A stretch of 61,444 bases of DNA from the NCBI GenBank assembly GCA_000433915.1, contig HF993645.1, positions 16,129-77,572 of the forward strand, read 5' to 3'. Of the stretch, positions 35,562 to 44,101 are shown one piece after another. Position 1 is the first letter of the stretch. The number at the start of each line of letters is the position of its first letter. The stretch comes from Clostridium sp. CAG:793. Lineage in GTDB: Bacteria > Bacillota > Clostridia > TANB77 > CAG-508. The notes below the pieces were generated by a model, which searched no databases, had not been told where the DNA came from, and worked only from the letters and a program-made list of their open reading frames with translations. Made by a program: the position numbers and the translations under genes.

Positions 35562-36428
35562 TTGGACAAATTTGATACAGAAAAAGGGATATTTTATAAC
35601 ATCTATTGCATAAATACTCAAGAAACAAATGACTTAGGTATAAAAGAGATAAACGATAAAATATCTGTTATGATAATAAGAAATGTCGGATCAGTAGAAC
35701 AGAAATTTGTTGAAATAGAAACATGCTTAAAATATTTAATAAACAACTATACAGGAAAAGTAATAAATGATCCAAAATCAATGTTAAGAGGAATGACAAA
35801 AAGATATCTAGTTGAAATTAATGAAAAAGAACTAGAAAAATTTGGTGTAACAACAATACCAACAAAGATATTTGATAGAACAATCACATTTGAAGAAATA
35901 TGCAAACAATATCCAGATCATAGAGAAGATTATCTAATAAAGCCAGTAACAGGAGAGCTTAGCAATTCTCTAAAATGCTTAGCAGATGTTGATGAACAAT
36001 TCTTTAGATGGAAAGAAAATAAAGTAGGAGGCTGGGTAGTACAACCAATACAAAAAGAAATTTGGAAAGGAGAATATCAAATCTCACTTTTAAATAAACA
36101 AGTAATATATTCACAGAAAAAAGAATACACAAATACAGATGAGAGCGTACCAAGTCAAAAAACAAGGATAATAAGCAAATACTCACCATCAGATAAGGAA
36201 GTTTCAAGTGCTGTTAAATTAGTAGAATATTTTGAAAAATTATACGATTTAAAGATAGATATCTGCAGAGTAGATTTCATGAAGACAGCTGATGGAAAAA
36301 TGAAATTACTTGAATTTGAGATGGTTAATCCAGGGTTTTTCATAGGATATATGAAAGAACACGATTTAGCAATAAAGAAAATAACAAAATCAATTAGAGA
36401 ATACTGCGAGAGAAAACTTGAAGCATAA
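35562..36428 (+). CDS. ATP-grasp fold ligase-like protein
   Basis: About 288 aa from a TTG start. The ATP-grasp pattern is visible: a strand before the P-loop (EDYLIKPVTGELSNS, about 125-140), the hinge GGWVVQPIQKEIWKGEYQ, and the metal-binding LLEFEMVNPGFF near the end. It resembles RimK/YheC-type ligases that join an acid to an amine using ATP, but the substrate is unknown. The frame is open upstream of the TTG (VYLGTLDKFDTEKG), so the true N-terminus is uncertain. Confidence 0.7.
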   Translation: MDKFDTEKGIFYNIYCINTQETNDLGIKEINDKISVMIIRNVGSVEQKFVEIETCLKYLINNYTGKVINDPKSMLRGMTKRYLVEINEKELEKFGVTTIPTKIFDRTITFEEICKQYPDHREDYLIKPVTGELSNSLKCLADVDEQFFRWKENKVGGWVVQPIQKEIWKGEYQISLLNKQVIYSQKKEYTNTDESVPSQKTRIISKYSPSDKEVSSAVKLVEYFEKLYDLKIDICRVDFMKTADGKMKLLEFEMVNPGFFIGYMKEHDLAIKKITKSIREYCERKLEA

Positions 36429-36477
36429 GCTATTTAATAATATATGTTTATAAAAATGAAAAAAATTAATATAATAT

Positions 36478-36517
36478 TAAGAGAAGAATTATTTTTAATT
36501 TTCTTCTCTTATTTTAT
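36478..36517 (+). terminator. Terminator of the ATP-grasp gene
   Basis: TAAGAGAAGAA / TTCTTCTCTTA stem, then TTTTAT. It marks the end of backbone genes before the foreign region. Confidence 0.85.
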
Positions 36518-36529
36518 ATAATAAAGAAA

Positions 36530-36565
36530 AAAATAAAAACGTTGAATTTTTTATTTTCAACGTTT
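36530..36565 (-). terminator. Terminator of the fic fragment
   Basis: AAACGTTGAA / TTCAACGTTT stem. The minus strand is followed by a long T-rich tail. Confidence 0.8.
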
Positions 36566-36583
36566 ACTTTAAATTATTAATTA

Positions 36584-37006
36584 TTAAAATCCAAACTTTT
36601 TCATTCTTTCTTCTTCTCTAGAAGATAAATCTTTTAACCATTTAGCTAAGCCAGTATTATCAGTATTTCTTAAAAATTCAAAATACTTTATTCTATCATC
36701 TTTTTCGATAACAACAGGTGGTAAATTATTTTTTAACAATTCATAGTTTATAAGTAATCTACCAGTTCTACCATTTCCATCTTCAAAAGGATGTATTCTT
36801 TCAAATTCAATATGATATCCAGCAATCTTAGAAAATATATCTTGTTCATCATGATTATAATTGTATATATAATACATCATCAAATTTGGTACTTTTTCAG
36901 GTTCAGGCGGAATATGTTCGCTACCTTGAATAAAAACTTGTACAGTTCTATAACCTTCAGTATCTTTAATATCTCTATAACTTGTGACTTTTTCAAGGGT
37001 GAACAA
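36584..37006 (-). pseudogene. Fic-domain protein, N-terminally truncated
   Basis: 140 aa remain, read from a TTG. The catalytic Fic motif HPFEDGNGRTGR is complete, and the flap-like region before it (about 15-40) is also present. Fic enzymes transfer AMP or related groups to target proteins. Intact members have 60 or more residues before this point, and here the N-terminus meets an IS3-like fragment at about 37010, so the gene was probably cut by that insertion. T-rich codon use differs from the backbone and supports a mobile origin. Confidence 0.75.
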
Positions 37007-37016
37007 GTCACAAGTT

Positions 37017-37325
37017 AAAATATTATTTTTAGGGTGAACTAATCAAAAACTATTGACATCATCAACAGTTGTCGCAAGCTTAGAAAATTAAACATAAATT
37101 AATTCTTTAAAAACAATTTCTTCTGCTCTTGCTTGTGCATTATTCATAGCACAAACCCAATTTAAAGTCTCTATTCTTTAATTCTAGTGTGATTCTACGA
37201 CACCCATAACGTCCTTTATATTCACGAAATATCGACAACATTTCATCTTTAATTTTTTTTTAAATTTATTCTCCATTCGAAGCCTTTGATTTTCAGAGAT
37301 TAAATCATCTTCAACCTCCTTGTTA
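37017..37325 (-). pseudogene. IS3-family (IS150-like) transposase remnant
   Basis: The minus strand encodes pieces of both IS3 frames: a coiled OrfA tail (ENQRLRMENKFKKKLK), then, after an A-rich tract where the OrfA-OrfB frameshift normally lies, KDEMLSIFREYKGRYG and CRRITLELKNRDFKLG from the start of OrfB. The frame then breaks, and stop codons follow. No terminal inverted repeats or DDE motif are visible, so it is dead. Confidence 0.75.
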
Positions 37326-37384
37326 AAATTTTTTATATAACAAGGAGGGTTAACTTCATACCTAATACCTTTATAATTTAATTT

Positions 37385-37963
37385 TTATCTTTTTAAAATT
37401 TTATTCAATTCATCTTCTGCTTTTTTTACAAAATAATTACCTTTTTCAATTGGTATTTCTAATTCAGTTACCAATTGTTTTAATTCAACAATTGTCTTAA
37501 AATTATCATCAGTTTCAATTTCCATTAAAGTATTACTGTTTTCTATAAATTTTATTGCCAATTCAATTTTATCCTTGTAATAAATTACATCACTTTCTTT
37601 AAGGTTCATAATTTCATAATAATCAAGTTCATTAAATAAATTTATTCCAGCTTTATAATCTAACACATCACAATTAATTGATTTTTGACTTAATATTTCT
37701 CCATTTGCATTAATGTTCTTCTTTTTAAATGTTATTTTTTGTATTATTTGTCCATCATCCACAATATATCTTATGATAACTGCTTTAGATAAAATATCTC
37801 TTGTTGTTAATTCATCTAATTTCAAGTTCTTTGGAATTAGATAGTAATCATCAAGTGTAAATTTTCTACCTTCAATAAATCCTTTATTAATTAAGTGTTT
37901 TATTAACTCATCGTTTGAACAAGTTACCTTAACTGTAATTTCATTTGCTTCTTTTACAGACAT
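37385..37963 (-). CDS. CYTH-like domain protein
   Basis: About 192 aa. The start at 37963 is chosen because CGGAG lies 8 bases upstream. The earlier in-frame ATG (38002) lacks a site. The fold looks like CYTH (CyaB/thiamine triphosphatase): a first strand EITVKV in place of ExExK, a DDYYLIP loop, alternating charged strands (IRYIVDDGQIIQKITFKKK, IELAIKF) and a late EIETDDNF. The missing second Glu in the first motif leaves activity in doubt. Codon use is T-rich, like the mobile element to its right. Confidence 0.55.
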   Translation of the reverse strand: MSVKEANEITVKVTCSNDELIKHLINKGFIEGRKFTLDDYYLIPKNLKLDELTTRDILSKAVIIRYIVDDGQIIQKITFKKKNINANGEILSQKSINCDVLDYKAGINLFNELDYYEIMNLKESDVIYYKDKIELAIKFIENSNTLMEIETDDNFKTIVELKQLVTELEIPIEKGNYFVKKAEDELNKILKR

Positions 37964-38002
37964 TTTATTACTCCGTACATTTATTTTTTTATATTGTACC
38001 AT

Positions 38003-38150
38003 AAAATTTAGTAAATTTGTTAAAAATATTATAGTTCTTAATTATCACATAATGTATTCAAATTATTTGCATATAAAAAATCTAGTTCTCCTTTTTAATA
38101 ACTCCTTTGATCAAAATTTAAAAAATTCTTATTAGTTTTATTATTATAGT
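38003..38150. other. AT-rich stretch without a gene
   Basis: Low-complexity AT-rich DNA upstream of the CYTH-like gene. I see no intact reading frame or clear promoter here. It leads into the decayed rep fragment. Confidence 0.4.
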
Positions 38151-38310
38151 TTCCTCGTAAATTTTCCTACTATAGAATCGTAATTTTTACGAATCATATT
38201 TGTAATAATATCGTCATGTTTAATCTTTTCAACATAAACAAGATTGAATTTAGTTTGCTCTTGTTTCTTTTCATAAGATTTAATTCAGTTCTCATTTCAA
38301 TTTTGGGGAA
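38150..38310 (-). pseudogene. Decayed fragment of a RepA_N initiator gene
   Basis: On the minus strand this stretch aligns by eye with 47775-47945 inside the intact rep gene, including a 23-base identical segment around AATCGTAATTTTTACGAAT and the neighbouring VEKIK-like codons. The frame is broken and both ends of the gene are missing. It is a relic of an earlier, related element. Confidence 0.7.
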
Positions 38311-38450
38311 AACTATAAATCTACTTGAAATAAACAATTTTTGACTTTTCAGAAATGAATATAAAATTTTCCAGAAATTCTTTCCAGAGAGAAATAGGTT
38401 AATTTTATGGTATTTATAAGCAATTAAAATAATTTTTCTCGAATATAAAA

Positions 38451-38490
38451 AATATGCCGATCTTCAAAATTACTTTGAAAATGGCATATT
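38451..38490 (-). terminator. Relic end hairpin of the older element
   Basis: AATATGCC / GGCATATT with inner TTCAAA/TTTGAA, then T-rich on the minus strand. It occupies the same place relative to its att repeat as the hairpin at 48371-48409 does to the right repeat, with paired base changes in the stem. Confidence 0.65.
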
Positions 38491-38564
38491 TACTAGTTCT
38501 TGACTTATTATAAACTCTCTTGAATTTCGACAAAAAAATAAACAGTAAATTCAATTTACTGCTT

Positions 38565-38581
38565 AAATATGGTCGAGGTGA
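38565..38581. repeat. Left attachment repeat of the mobilizable element
   Basis: The 17-bp sequence AAATATGGTCGAGGTGA is identical to 48462-48478 and covers the last bases of tRNA-Pro. This copy is the displaced tRNA 3' end left by integration. Confidence 0.88.
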
Positions 38582-38656
38582 GGTATTCTAGCCAAATGCT
38601 ATTTTTCTTTATTTATCAAGCATTTTAAAGTTTTATATTTTTACTTTGAAACATTT

Positions 38657-38708
38657 CCTTGAAACTTTAATAAAAATAATTCTAATAAATTCTAATAAAG
38701 TTTCAAGG
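38657..38708. terminator. 13-bp inverted repeat beyond the integrase stop
   Basis: CCTTGAAACTTTA / TAAAGTTTCAAGG with a 26-base loop. It may terminate the integrase gene. It also contains the TTGAAAC motif repeated at the right end, so it may be an integrase arm site. Confidence 0.55.
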
Positions 38709-38724
38709 TTTTTCTTTTGTGTTT

Positions 38725-40119
38725 TTAAGCATAGTCATAATCGTAATCAGAATCTACATTAAATATTTCTTTATCTATTAAATAATCTTCAACATTCTTA
38801 TTTTCTGCCTTTTCAAATTCAACATCTACATCAACGTAGTATTTCATTGTGACAGTAATATCAGTATGACCTAATATCTTCTTAAGAACTGCTGGAGCAA
38901 TTTTTGCCTCTGCACATCTAGTTGCAAATGTTCCTCTTAACATATGGGTATGAATATCAGTCTTTTTAACTAATTTTCCTTTTGTATTTTCTTCTTCATA
39001 GATTCCAATATTCAAATCTAATGCAATTCTTTTTAGACTGCTATTTATAGAATTTTCTACATACATTGTTCTATCTTCTTTGCAAAATAATAAATGTTCT
39101 TTATTATCAACCTTATGTTCTAAAGCACCTTGAATAATTTGATAAATTATATTATTCATATTCAAAATTCTTTGACCTGTATTTGTTTTTGTAGTATTTC
39201 CTATAATTGCTTTGCCATTATTATCTTTTGTTTGAGTTCTTCTAATATAGATTTTTCTGTTTTCTAAATCTATATCTTTATCATAATCTAAAACTAAAGC
39301 CTCTCCTATTCTCATTCCTGTACTCAATAATAGTAACAAAATATATTTGTGTCGACATTCTTTATAACTTGCATTATTTAAGTAATCAACCAATTTCTTT
39401 TGCTCATCAACTGTTAATGCAACTCTGTGGTGGCTTTTATATTCACTTTTTGGCTTTTCAACTCTATTGTAACCTTCCATAAAATTATCTGTTATGATAT
39501 TTTCATATTTTGCCTGTCCAAATGCCATACATAATAGCTCATAATTTTGTTTTATTGTACTTTTAGAATAGTTTTTCAAGCTCTCTAAATATTTAACTAC
39601 TTCATCTCTTGTAACTTTTGAAATAGGTTTGTTAGTAAATTTCTCTTTAGCTAGTTTCTTTATTGTATCTGATTTTCTTTTATGTGTTGCTTTAATTATC
39701 TTGCCTAATTTATAATCTTCTTCAATTTTATTTTTTACAAGATCAATTATTGTTTTATTACTTTTAGTAATTATTCTAAATTCTTGATTTTCTTCCATTT
39801 CAATTTGGAATGACAATGCTTTATTAAATGCTTCTTTCTCATTCTTTCCTACAAATGTTTTAGTAGTTCTTTTTCCTGTAACTGTATCTCTACCTGTTGT
39901 TACTATCGCCTTTGGTGTTATAGAAAAATAGAAAGAATCACATTCTACATTATTATCAATAACTTTTCCATTCTCAAATTTTGTTATTTGTCTATATTTA
40001 CATTTATCTTTCATTTTACAATTGTTACAAATTTCTTTGCTAGATAAACCTTTATTTTTTGAATTTTTAATTGTTTTCGTTAAATACGTTCCTACTGTAA
40101 TTCCTTTTATTTTATTCAT
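38725..40119 (-). CDS. int: Tyrosine integrase
   Basis: A 464-aa site-specific recombinase. The N-terminus carries a Cys cluster (CNNCKMKDKCKYRQ, about 33-46, and a later Cys), an arm-binding domain and a SAM-like core-binding domain (about 150-215). The catalytic domain has Arg in STGMRIGEAL (about 273), HTHMLRGTFA with His-x-x-Arg (about 398), HTD (about 423) and the nucleophile in MKYYVDVD. It lies 144 bases from attL, as usual for tRNA-targeting elements. It would insert and excise this element at tRNA-Pro. Confidence 0.95.
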   Translation of the reverse strand: MNKIKGITVGTYLTKTIKNSKNKGLSSKEICNNCKMKDKCKYRQITKFENGKVIDNNVECDSFYFSITPKAIVTTGRDTVTGKRTTKTFVGKNEKEAFNKALSFQIEMEENQEFRIITKSNKTIIDLVKNKIEEDYKLGKIIKATHKRKSDTIKKLAKEKFTNKPISKVTRDEVVKYLESLKNYSKSTIKQNYELLCMAFGQAKYENIITDNFMEGYNRVEKPKSEYKSHHRVALTVDEQKKLVDYLNNASYKECRHKYILLLLLSTGMRIGEALVLDYDKDIDLENRKIYIRRTQTKDNNGKAIIGNTTKTNTGQRILNMNNIIYQIIQGALEHKVDNKEHLLFCKEDRTMYVENSINSSLKRIALDLNIGIYEEENTKGKLVKKTDIHTHMLRGTFATRCAEAKIAPAVLKKILGHTDITVTMKYYVDVDVEFEKAENKNVEDYLIDKEIFNVDSDYDYDYA

Positions 40120-40291
40120 TTCTTTGCTTTCCTTTCTTGTTAAATTTAAGGAAAACTCTTGATATATTTTGATTTTTTGTGTATAATTATTTCAATACTA
40201 TAACAAGAGTTTTCTTGTATTCGATTTAAAATAGTAGTTTGAAGGTTTAAATGTCGCATATTTAAATCTTCTTTTTTTATCTGTTGTAATC

Positions 40292-40486
40292 TTACTCATT
40301 TACTTCACTTAAAACTCTACGTGTACTTACGTATTCATTAAATGAACTTACAGCAACTTTAAATGATTTTCCGACTTTAATGCAAGGAAAATCAGAACGA
40401 TGGAATAAGTCTAAACATGTTTTATTTCCTATTCCTAATATTCTTCTTACATCTGCTGTAGTATAAAATTTGATTTCGTTTTCCAT
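40292..40486 (-). CDS. xis: Excisionase-like HTH protein
   Basis: A 64-aa protein with a winged-helix MerR/HTH_17 domain: YTTADVRRILGIGNKTCLDL, then FPCIKVGKSFKVAVSSFNEY. The small size and the position just upstream of int on the same strand are typical of Xis or recombination directionality factors. AAAGGAG precedes the ATG. It follows a GC-richer structured leader at 40530-40660. Confidence 0.85.
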   Translation of the reverse strand: MENEIKFYTTADVRRILGIGNKTCLDLFHRSDFPCIKVGKSFKVAVSSFNEYVSTRRVLSEVNE

Positions 40487-40529
40487 AAGTTTTTCTCCTT
40501 TCGTGCTTTATTTATGATGATATTTTCCT

Positions 40530-40660
40530 TGTCCATCATCATCTGGGAATTATTAGATGGTAATTTACATTACTCCACTGGAATTTCACCACTCCGACTC
40601 CGTCCGAGTTGCACCCTATACGATGAGTTAAGGCTATGCAAGTGTCTCATTATGCTGTAT
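40530..40660 (-). ncRNA. Structured leader upstream of xis
   Basis: A stretch markedly richer in G and C than its surroundings, with several inverted repeats: CATCT/AGATG (40540/40555), GTAAT/ATTAC (40560/40569), ACTCCGAC/GTCCGAGT with one mismatch (40591/40602) and ATGAG/CTCAT (40623/40646). No credible protein is encoded. It is probably an RNA leader or a small RNA controlling excision genes. Confidence 0.5.
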
Positions 40661-40758
40661 CTAACAACTGAAATATTCAATTTTCAATGTGCTATTTAAA
40701 GAATTTTGGGTAATTCTATTGACTTTTTAAAGTAATTATTGTAATCTATATATATCAA

Positions 40759-40772
40759 CAAGTAATTACTTG
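40759..40772. promoter_or_regulatory. Palindromic operator candidate
   Basis: CAAGTAATTACTTG is a perfect 14-bp palindrome in the divergent region between xis and the plus-strand cargo. A related half site, CAAGTGATTAC, occurs at about 40809. Probably bound by an element regulator. Confidence 0.5.
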
Positions 40773-40853
40773 ATTTTATCAGATTATAACGTAAGCTTTA
40801 TAATTTGTCAAGTGATTACAACGAAGAAATTAAATATTTTTTAGGAGTGGAAA

Positions 40854-41720
40854 ATGAAAGCTAATTTTTATATAGAAAATCAACGTTTCTGCCTAGCTTT
40901 TGACAGATATGTAATCGAAGAAATAAACGGAAAAAGATATGTTCTACCAGAAAAAGGAGCTAAAAATCATGCTTCAACTTTTTCTGATTGGATAGATAGA
41001 TATTTAATAGATATTTTAAATATTGGAAAAAAAGTATATTACAATGAAGAAGTTGAAGATATAGAAATTTTAGATTATGTACGAAACTATGGCTTATTTG
41101 GATTTATGGCTGATTTTCCAGTTAATAGATATTATGTGTTAGATGATACTGTTGCTTTAAGAGATTATAATTTAATTAATTACGAAGATCATATAACAAA
41201 TATGAAATTAGAAGAATACTTAAATTTCTTTATGCCAAAACTAAATAGTAATCAAATTAAAGAACTTATTGCAAAATGTAGAAAAGATATATCTCCTAGA
41301 ATTATGGAAAAATATCTTACACCAGAGCTAAATGAATTTTTAATTTTCTCTAAAAACTATGGAGAACCTGTTGATATGATTTTACAATATGCAAAAATTC
41401 TTTATGAACATTTAGTTCACTTTGTAGAAGAACGTCACTTAATGAATTATTCTCCACTTATAGCAATAAATAATCTTTATACTAATATAGATAGCTTGCA
41501 TAATAATGAAATAGGTTTAGTTTATGGTTATTTAAAACAAGCAATAGATTTGAATTTTTTAGTAAATTTATCACAAGATACGATTATGCTTAAGATTTGT
41601 AAATTTTGCCATAAAGCTTTTATACCTAAAAACTCAAAGGCAGAATATGATACACCACAATGCAAGAATAAAGCTAATGTTTATAGTTTTAGAAAAAGAG
41701 CTCAAGAGGAAGAAAATTAA
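40854..41720 (+). CDS. Cargo protein with C-terminal zinc ribbon, unknown function
   Basis: A 288-aa soluble protein. Residues 1-240 are helical and do not match a family I can name with certainty (perhaps DUF6076-like). The C-terminus has CKFCHKAF then QCKN about 17 residues later, a zinc-ribbon-like arrangement, followed by a basic tail SFRKRAQ. This suggests nucleic-acid binding. TTAGGAG precedes ATG. It is the first of the plus-strand cargo genes, 22 bases before the AlbA_2 gene, so the two are probably co-expressed. Confidence 0.6.
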   Translation: MKANFYIENQRFCLAFDRYVIEEINGKRYVLPEKGAKNHASTFSDWIDRYLIDILNIGKKVYYNEEVEDIEILDYVRNYGLFGFMADFPVNRYYVLDDTVALRDYNLINYEDHITNMKLEEYLNFFMPKLNSNQIKELIAKCRKDISPRIMEKYLTPELNEFLIFSKNYGEPVDMILQYAKILYEHLVHFVEERHLMNYSPLIAINNLYTNIDSLHNNEIGLVYGYLKQAIDLNFLVNLSQDTIMLKICKFCHKAFIPKNSKAEYDTPQCKNKANVYSFRKRAQEEEN

Positions 41721-41742
41721 TACTGAATTGGAGGAATTCTAA

Positions 41743-43401
41743 ATGGAAGAAATAAAAAATATATTACTTTCTTTAATTAAAGAAAACGAAAAAGAATATG
41801 TTGAATATAAGGAAGCTAAAAATAATTTTGATTTTAATGAACTTGGAAGATATTTTTCTGCATTAAGTAATGGTGCTAATTTAGTAGGAAAACAATATGC
41901 TTGGCTTGTATTTGGAGTAAGTGATAAAACTCATGAATTTGTAAATACTAATTATAGAAAAGGTGCTAATTTAAACAACTTGAAAAAAGAAATAACTCAA
42001 TCAACTAATGATAATATGACATTTATGGATATATATGAATTTGAAATTGATAGTAATAGAGTTATAATGTTTAAAATTCCTGCAGCAATTGGAGTACCAA
42101 CTACTTGGAAAAACATTGCTTACGATAGAAATGATGAGTCACTAATTCCTTTAAATGATGTAAAAAGAGATACAATATTATCTACAGTAAATGTTGATTG
42201 GACAAGACAAATTATTAGTGACTTAACAGTTGATGATTTAGATAAAAATGCTATATTAAAAGCTAGAGAACAATTTAAAAAGAAAAATGAAAATAAAGAA
42301 ATTGCAGATGAAATTGATAAAATGGATGATATTACCTTTTTAAATAAAGCAAAAGTTTTGTTAAATGGTAAAGTAACTCGTGCTGCATGGCTATTATTAG
42401 GAAGTGAAGATACAAATACATATGTTGATAATTATATTCCTTATATAACTTGGAAATTACAAGAAGGTACGGATATTATTGACTATGAACATTTTACAAT
42501 TCCATTTATTATTACAATGGATAAAGCTAGTGAAAAAATCAGAAATTTGAGATATAGATATATGCCAAGTCAAACAACACTTTTTCCAAATGAAGTAGAT
42601 AAATATGATATAAATATTCTTCGTGAGTTATTAAATAATGCCATTGCACATCAAGACTATAGAAAAGGTGGAAGAGTAAACATTATCGAAATGAGAGATA
42701 AATTAATGATATTGAATGAAGGGAGATTTATACCTCAATCAGTCGATACTTTAATTATAAATGAGGGTTATGTTCCACCATATTATAGAAATCAATTTTT
42801 AGCACAAGCAATGGTTAATTTAAATATGATTGATACCGCAGGTATGGGAATAAGAAGAAGTTTTGAAAAGTTAAGAGAAAGATTCTTCCCTATGCCAGAT
42901 TATGACTTAAGTGAAAAAGATAGAGTAAAAGTAACTATATATGGTAAAATTCTAGATGAAAAATACTCTCAAGTATTATTTGAAAAAACTGATTTAAGCC
43001 TACAAGAAGTTATGCTTTTAGATAGAGTACAAAAAAATATCCCAATATCTAAAGAGCAATCCGATATTCTTCGTAAAGACAATTTAATTGAAGGAAGATA
43101 TCCTAATATATATGTTTCTAAACAAATCTCTGAAATTGTTGATGATAAAGTTTCCTATACTAAAAAATCCGGATTCAATGATCAATATTATAAAGATTTA
43201 GTTTTGAAATATATAAATGACTTTGGAAGTATTACAAAGAAAGATTTAGATGAATTATTGATAAGCAAATTGCCTGACCATCTAAACAAAGAGCAAAAGA
43301 AAACAAAAATAAAGTATCTTGTGAATGTTTGCTTACAGAAGAAAGAAGAAAAAATAAAGAATATTGGAACAACTCGTTATCCAGTATGGGCAAAAAAATA
43401 G
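41743..43401 (+). CDS. AlbA_2 / divergent ATPase (Schlafen-like, COG2865) regulator
   Basis: A 552-aa protein. The N-terminal AlbA_2 domain (about 10-135) has EYVEYKEAKNNFDFNELGRY and SNGANLVGKQYAWLVFGV. The middle GHKL-type ATP-binding domain (about 280-390) has NNAIAHQDYRKGG and ILNEGRF. The C-terminus is a winged-helix-like region (470-550). Such proteins are common as regulators in mobile and defence loci, and bind nucleic acid. AttGGAGG precedes ATG. The region after its stop holds a second, broken copy of its C-terminus. Confidence 0.82.
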   Translation: MEEIKNILLSLIKENEKEYVEYKEAKNNFDFNELGRYFSALSNGANLVGKQYAWLVFGVSDKTHEFVNTNYRKGANLNNLKKEITQSTNDNMTFMDIYEFEIDSNRVIMFKIPAAIGVPTTWKNIAYDRNDESLIPLNDVKRDTILSTVNVDWTRQIISDLTVDDLDKNAILKAREQFKKKNENKEIADEIDKMDDITFLNKAKVLLNGKVTRAAWLLLGSEDTNTYVDNYIPYITWKLQEGTDIIDYEHFTIPFIITMDKASEKIRNLRYRYMPSQTTLFPNEVDKYDINILRELLNNAIAHQDYRKGGRVNIIEMRDKLMILNEGRFIPQSVDTLIINEGYVPPYYRNQFLAQAMVNLNMIDTAGMGIRRSFEKLRERFFPMPDYDLSEKDRVKVTIYGKILDEKYSQVLFEKTDLSLQEVMLLDRVQKNIPISKEQSDILRKDNLIEGRYPNIYVSKQISEIVDDKVSYTKKSGFNDQYYKDLVLKYINDFGSITKKDLDELLISKLPDHLNKEQKKTKIKYLVNVCLQKKEEKIKNIGTTRYPVWAKK

Positions 43402-43560
43402 TTATTTGTTCCGATACTTTATCCGGAAGTACCGGATAAAGTATCGGATAATTTTCAAAAAGTATCGGATAATTTTCCGGATAATTTTAACTTGACTGTA
43501 ACTTGATTATAGATAAATTACCAGATAGTTTAAACAAAAATCAAAAAAAATAAAGGTATC
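43402..43560 (+). pseudogene. Broken duplicate of the AlbA_2 protein tail
   Basis: Directly after the stop, the reading frame continues as PEVPDKVSDNFQKVSDNFPD, the SDK/SDN-repeat type linker seen in other COG2865 proteins. After a frameshift it reads IDKLPDSLNKNQKK, closely matching SKLPDHLNKEQKK in the intact gene. It is a leftover C-terminal end from a related gene, perhaps from recombination. It includes the repeat GTATCGGATAATTTT twice. Confidence 0.65.
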
Positions 43561-43589
43561 GACTAAAATTTGTAAAAAAGGGAGTATTT

Positions 43590-44096
43590 ATGAAACAAGG
43601 AATTATTATAGCAGGATTTACAGCATTAGGAAAAACAACATTAGCACAAAAATATGATAATATAATAGATTTAGAGTCAAGTTTATATCAATGGAAGTAT
43701 AAAAATAAAATGACGCTTGAAGAAATAGAGACCAACAAATGGAAAAAAGAAAGAATACCAAATGATAAATTTCCTGAAAACTATATTAAAGCTATTTTAG
43801 AGGCTAGAAAAAAATATGATATAGTTTTAACATCTATGCATTGGAAGTTATTAGAATATTTTAATAAAAATAATATTAGTTTCTATTTAGCTTATCCTAA
43901 ATTAGATTCTGGAGATGTTTTAAAACAAAGATGTATAGATAGAGGAAATACCGAAGAATGGGCTCAAGCAATAAAAGATAAAGTTAATTTATGGTATCCT
44001 AGAATAAGAGAATACAATATAAAAAATATTATATTTATTGATAAAAATGAATGTTTAGAAGATGCATTAATTAAAATGAATTTAATAAAGGAATAA
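43590..44096 (+). CDS. P-loop nucleotide kinase-like protein
   Basis: A 168-aa soluble protein with Walker A GFTALGKTT (about 9-17), a DLESS segment after strand 2 and an internal basic LKQRCIDRG that looks like a lid. The overall size and layout fit the adenylate kinase-like or small-molecule phosphotransferase group. The phosphate acceptor cannot be named. AAGGGAG precedes ATG. The ABC exporter starts 5 bases after the stop, so the two are co-translated. T-rich codons mark it as element cargo. Confidence 0.7.
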   Translation: MKQGIIIAGFTALGKTTLAQKYDNIIDLESSLYQWKYKNKMTLEEIETNKWKKERIPNDKFPENYIKAILEARKKYDIVLTSMHWKLLEYFNKNNISFYLAYPKLDSGDVLKQRCIDRGNTEEWAQAIKDKVNLWYPRIREYNIKNIIFIDKNECLEDALIKMNLIKE

Positions 44097-44101
44097 CAGG
44101 A

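Noticed and set aside
40514..40699. A 61-codon plus-strand frame upstream of the zinc-ribbon gene
   Set aside because: It runs antisense through the structured xis leader, has no ribosome site and no recognisable protein pattern.
43430..43490. Short tandem repeats (GTATCGGATAATTTT) as a CRISPR or iteron array
   Set aside because: Only two and a half copies, directly joined, and they translate as the SDN linker of the neighbouring protein family, so they are coding relics.
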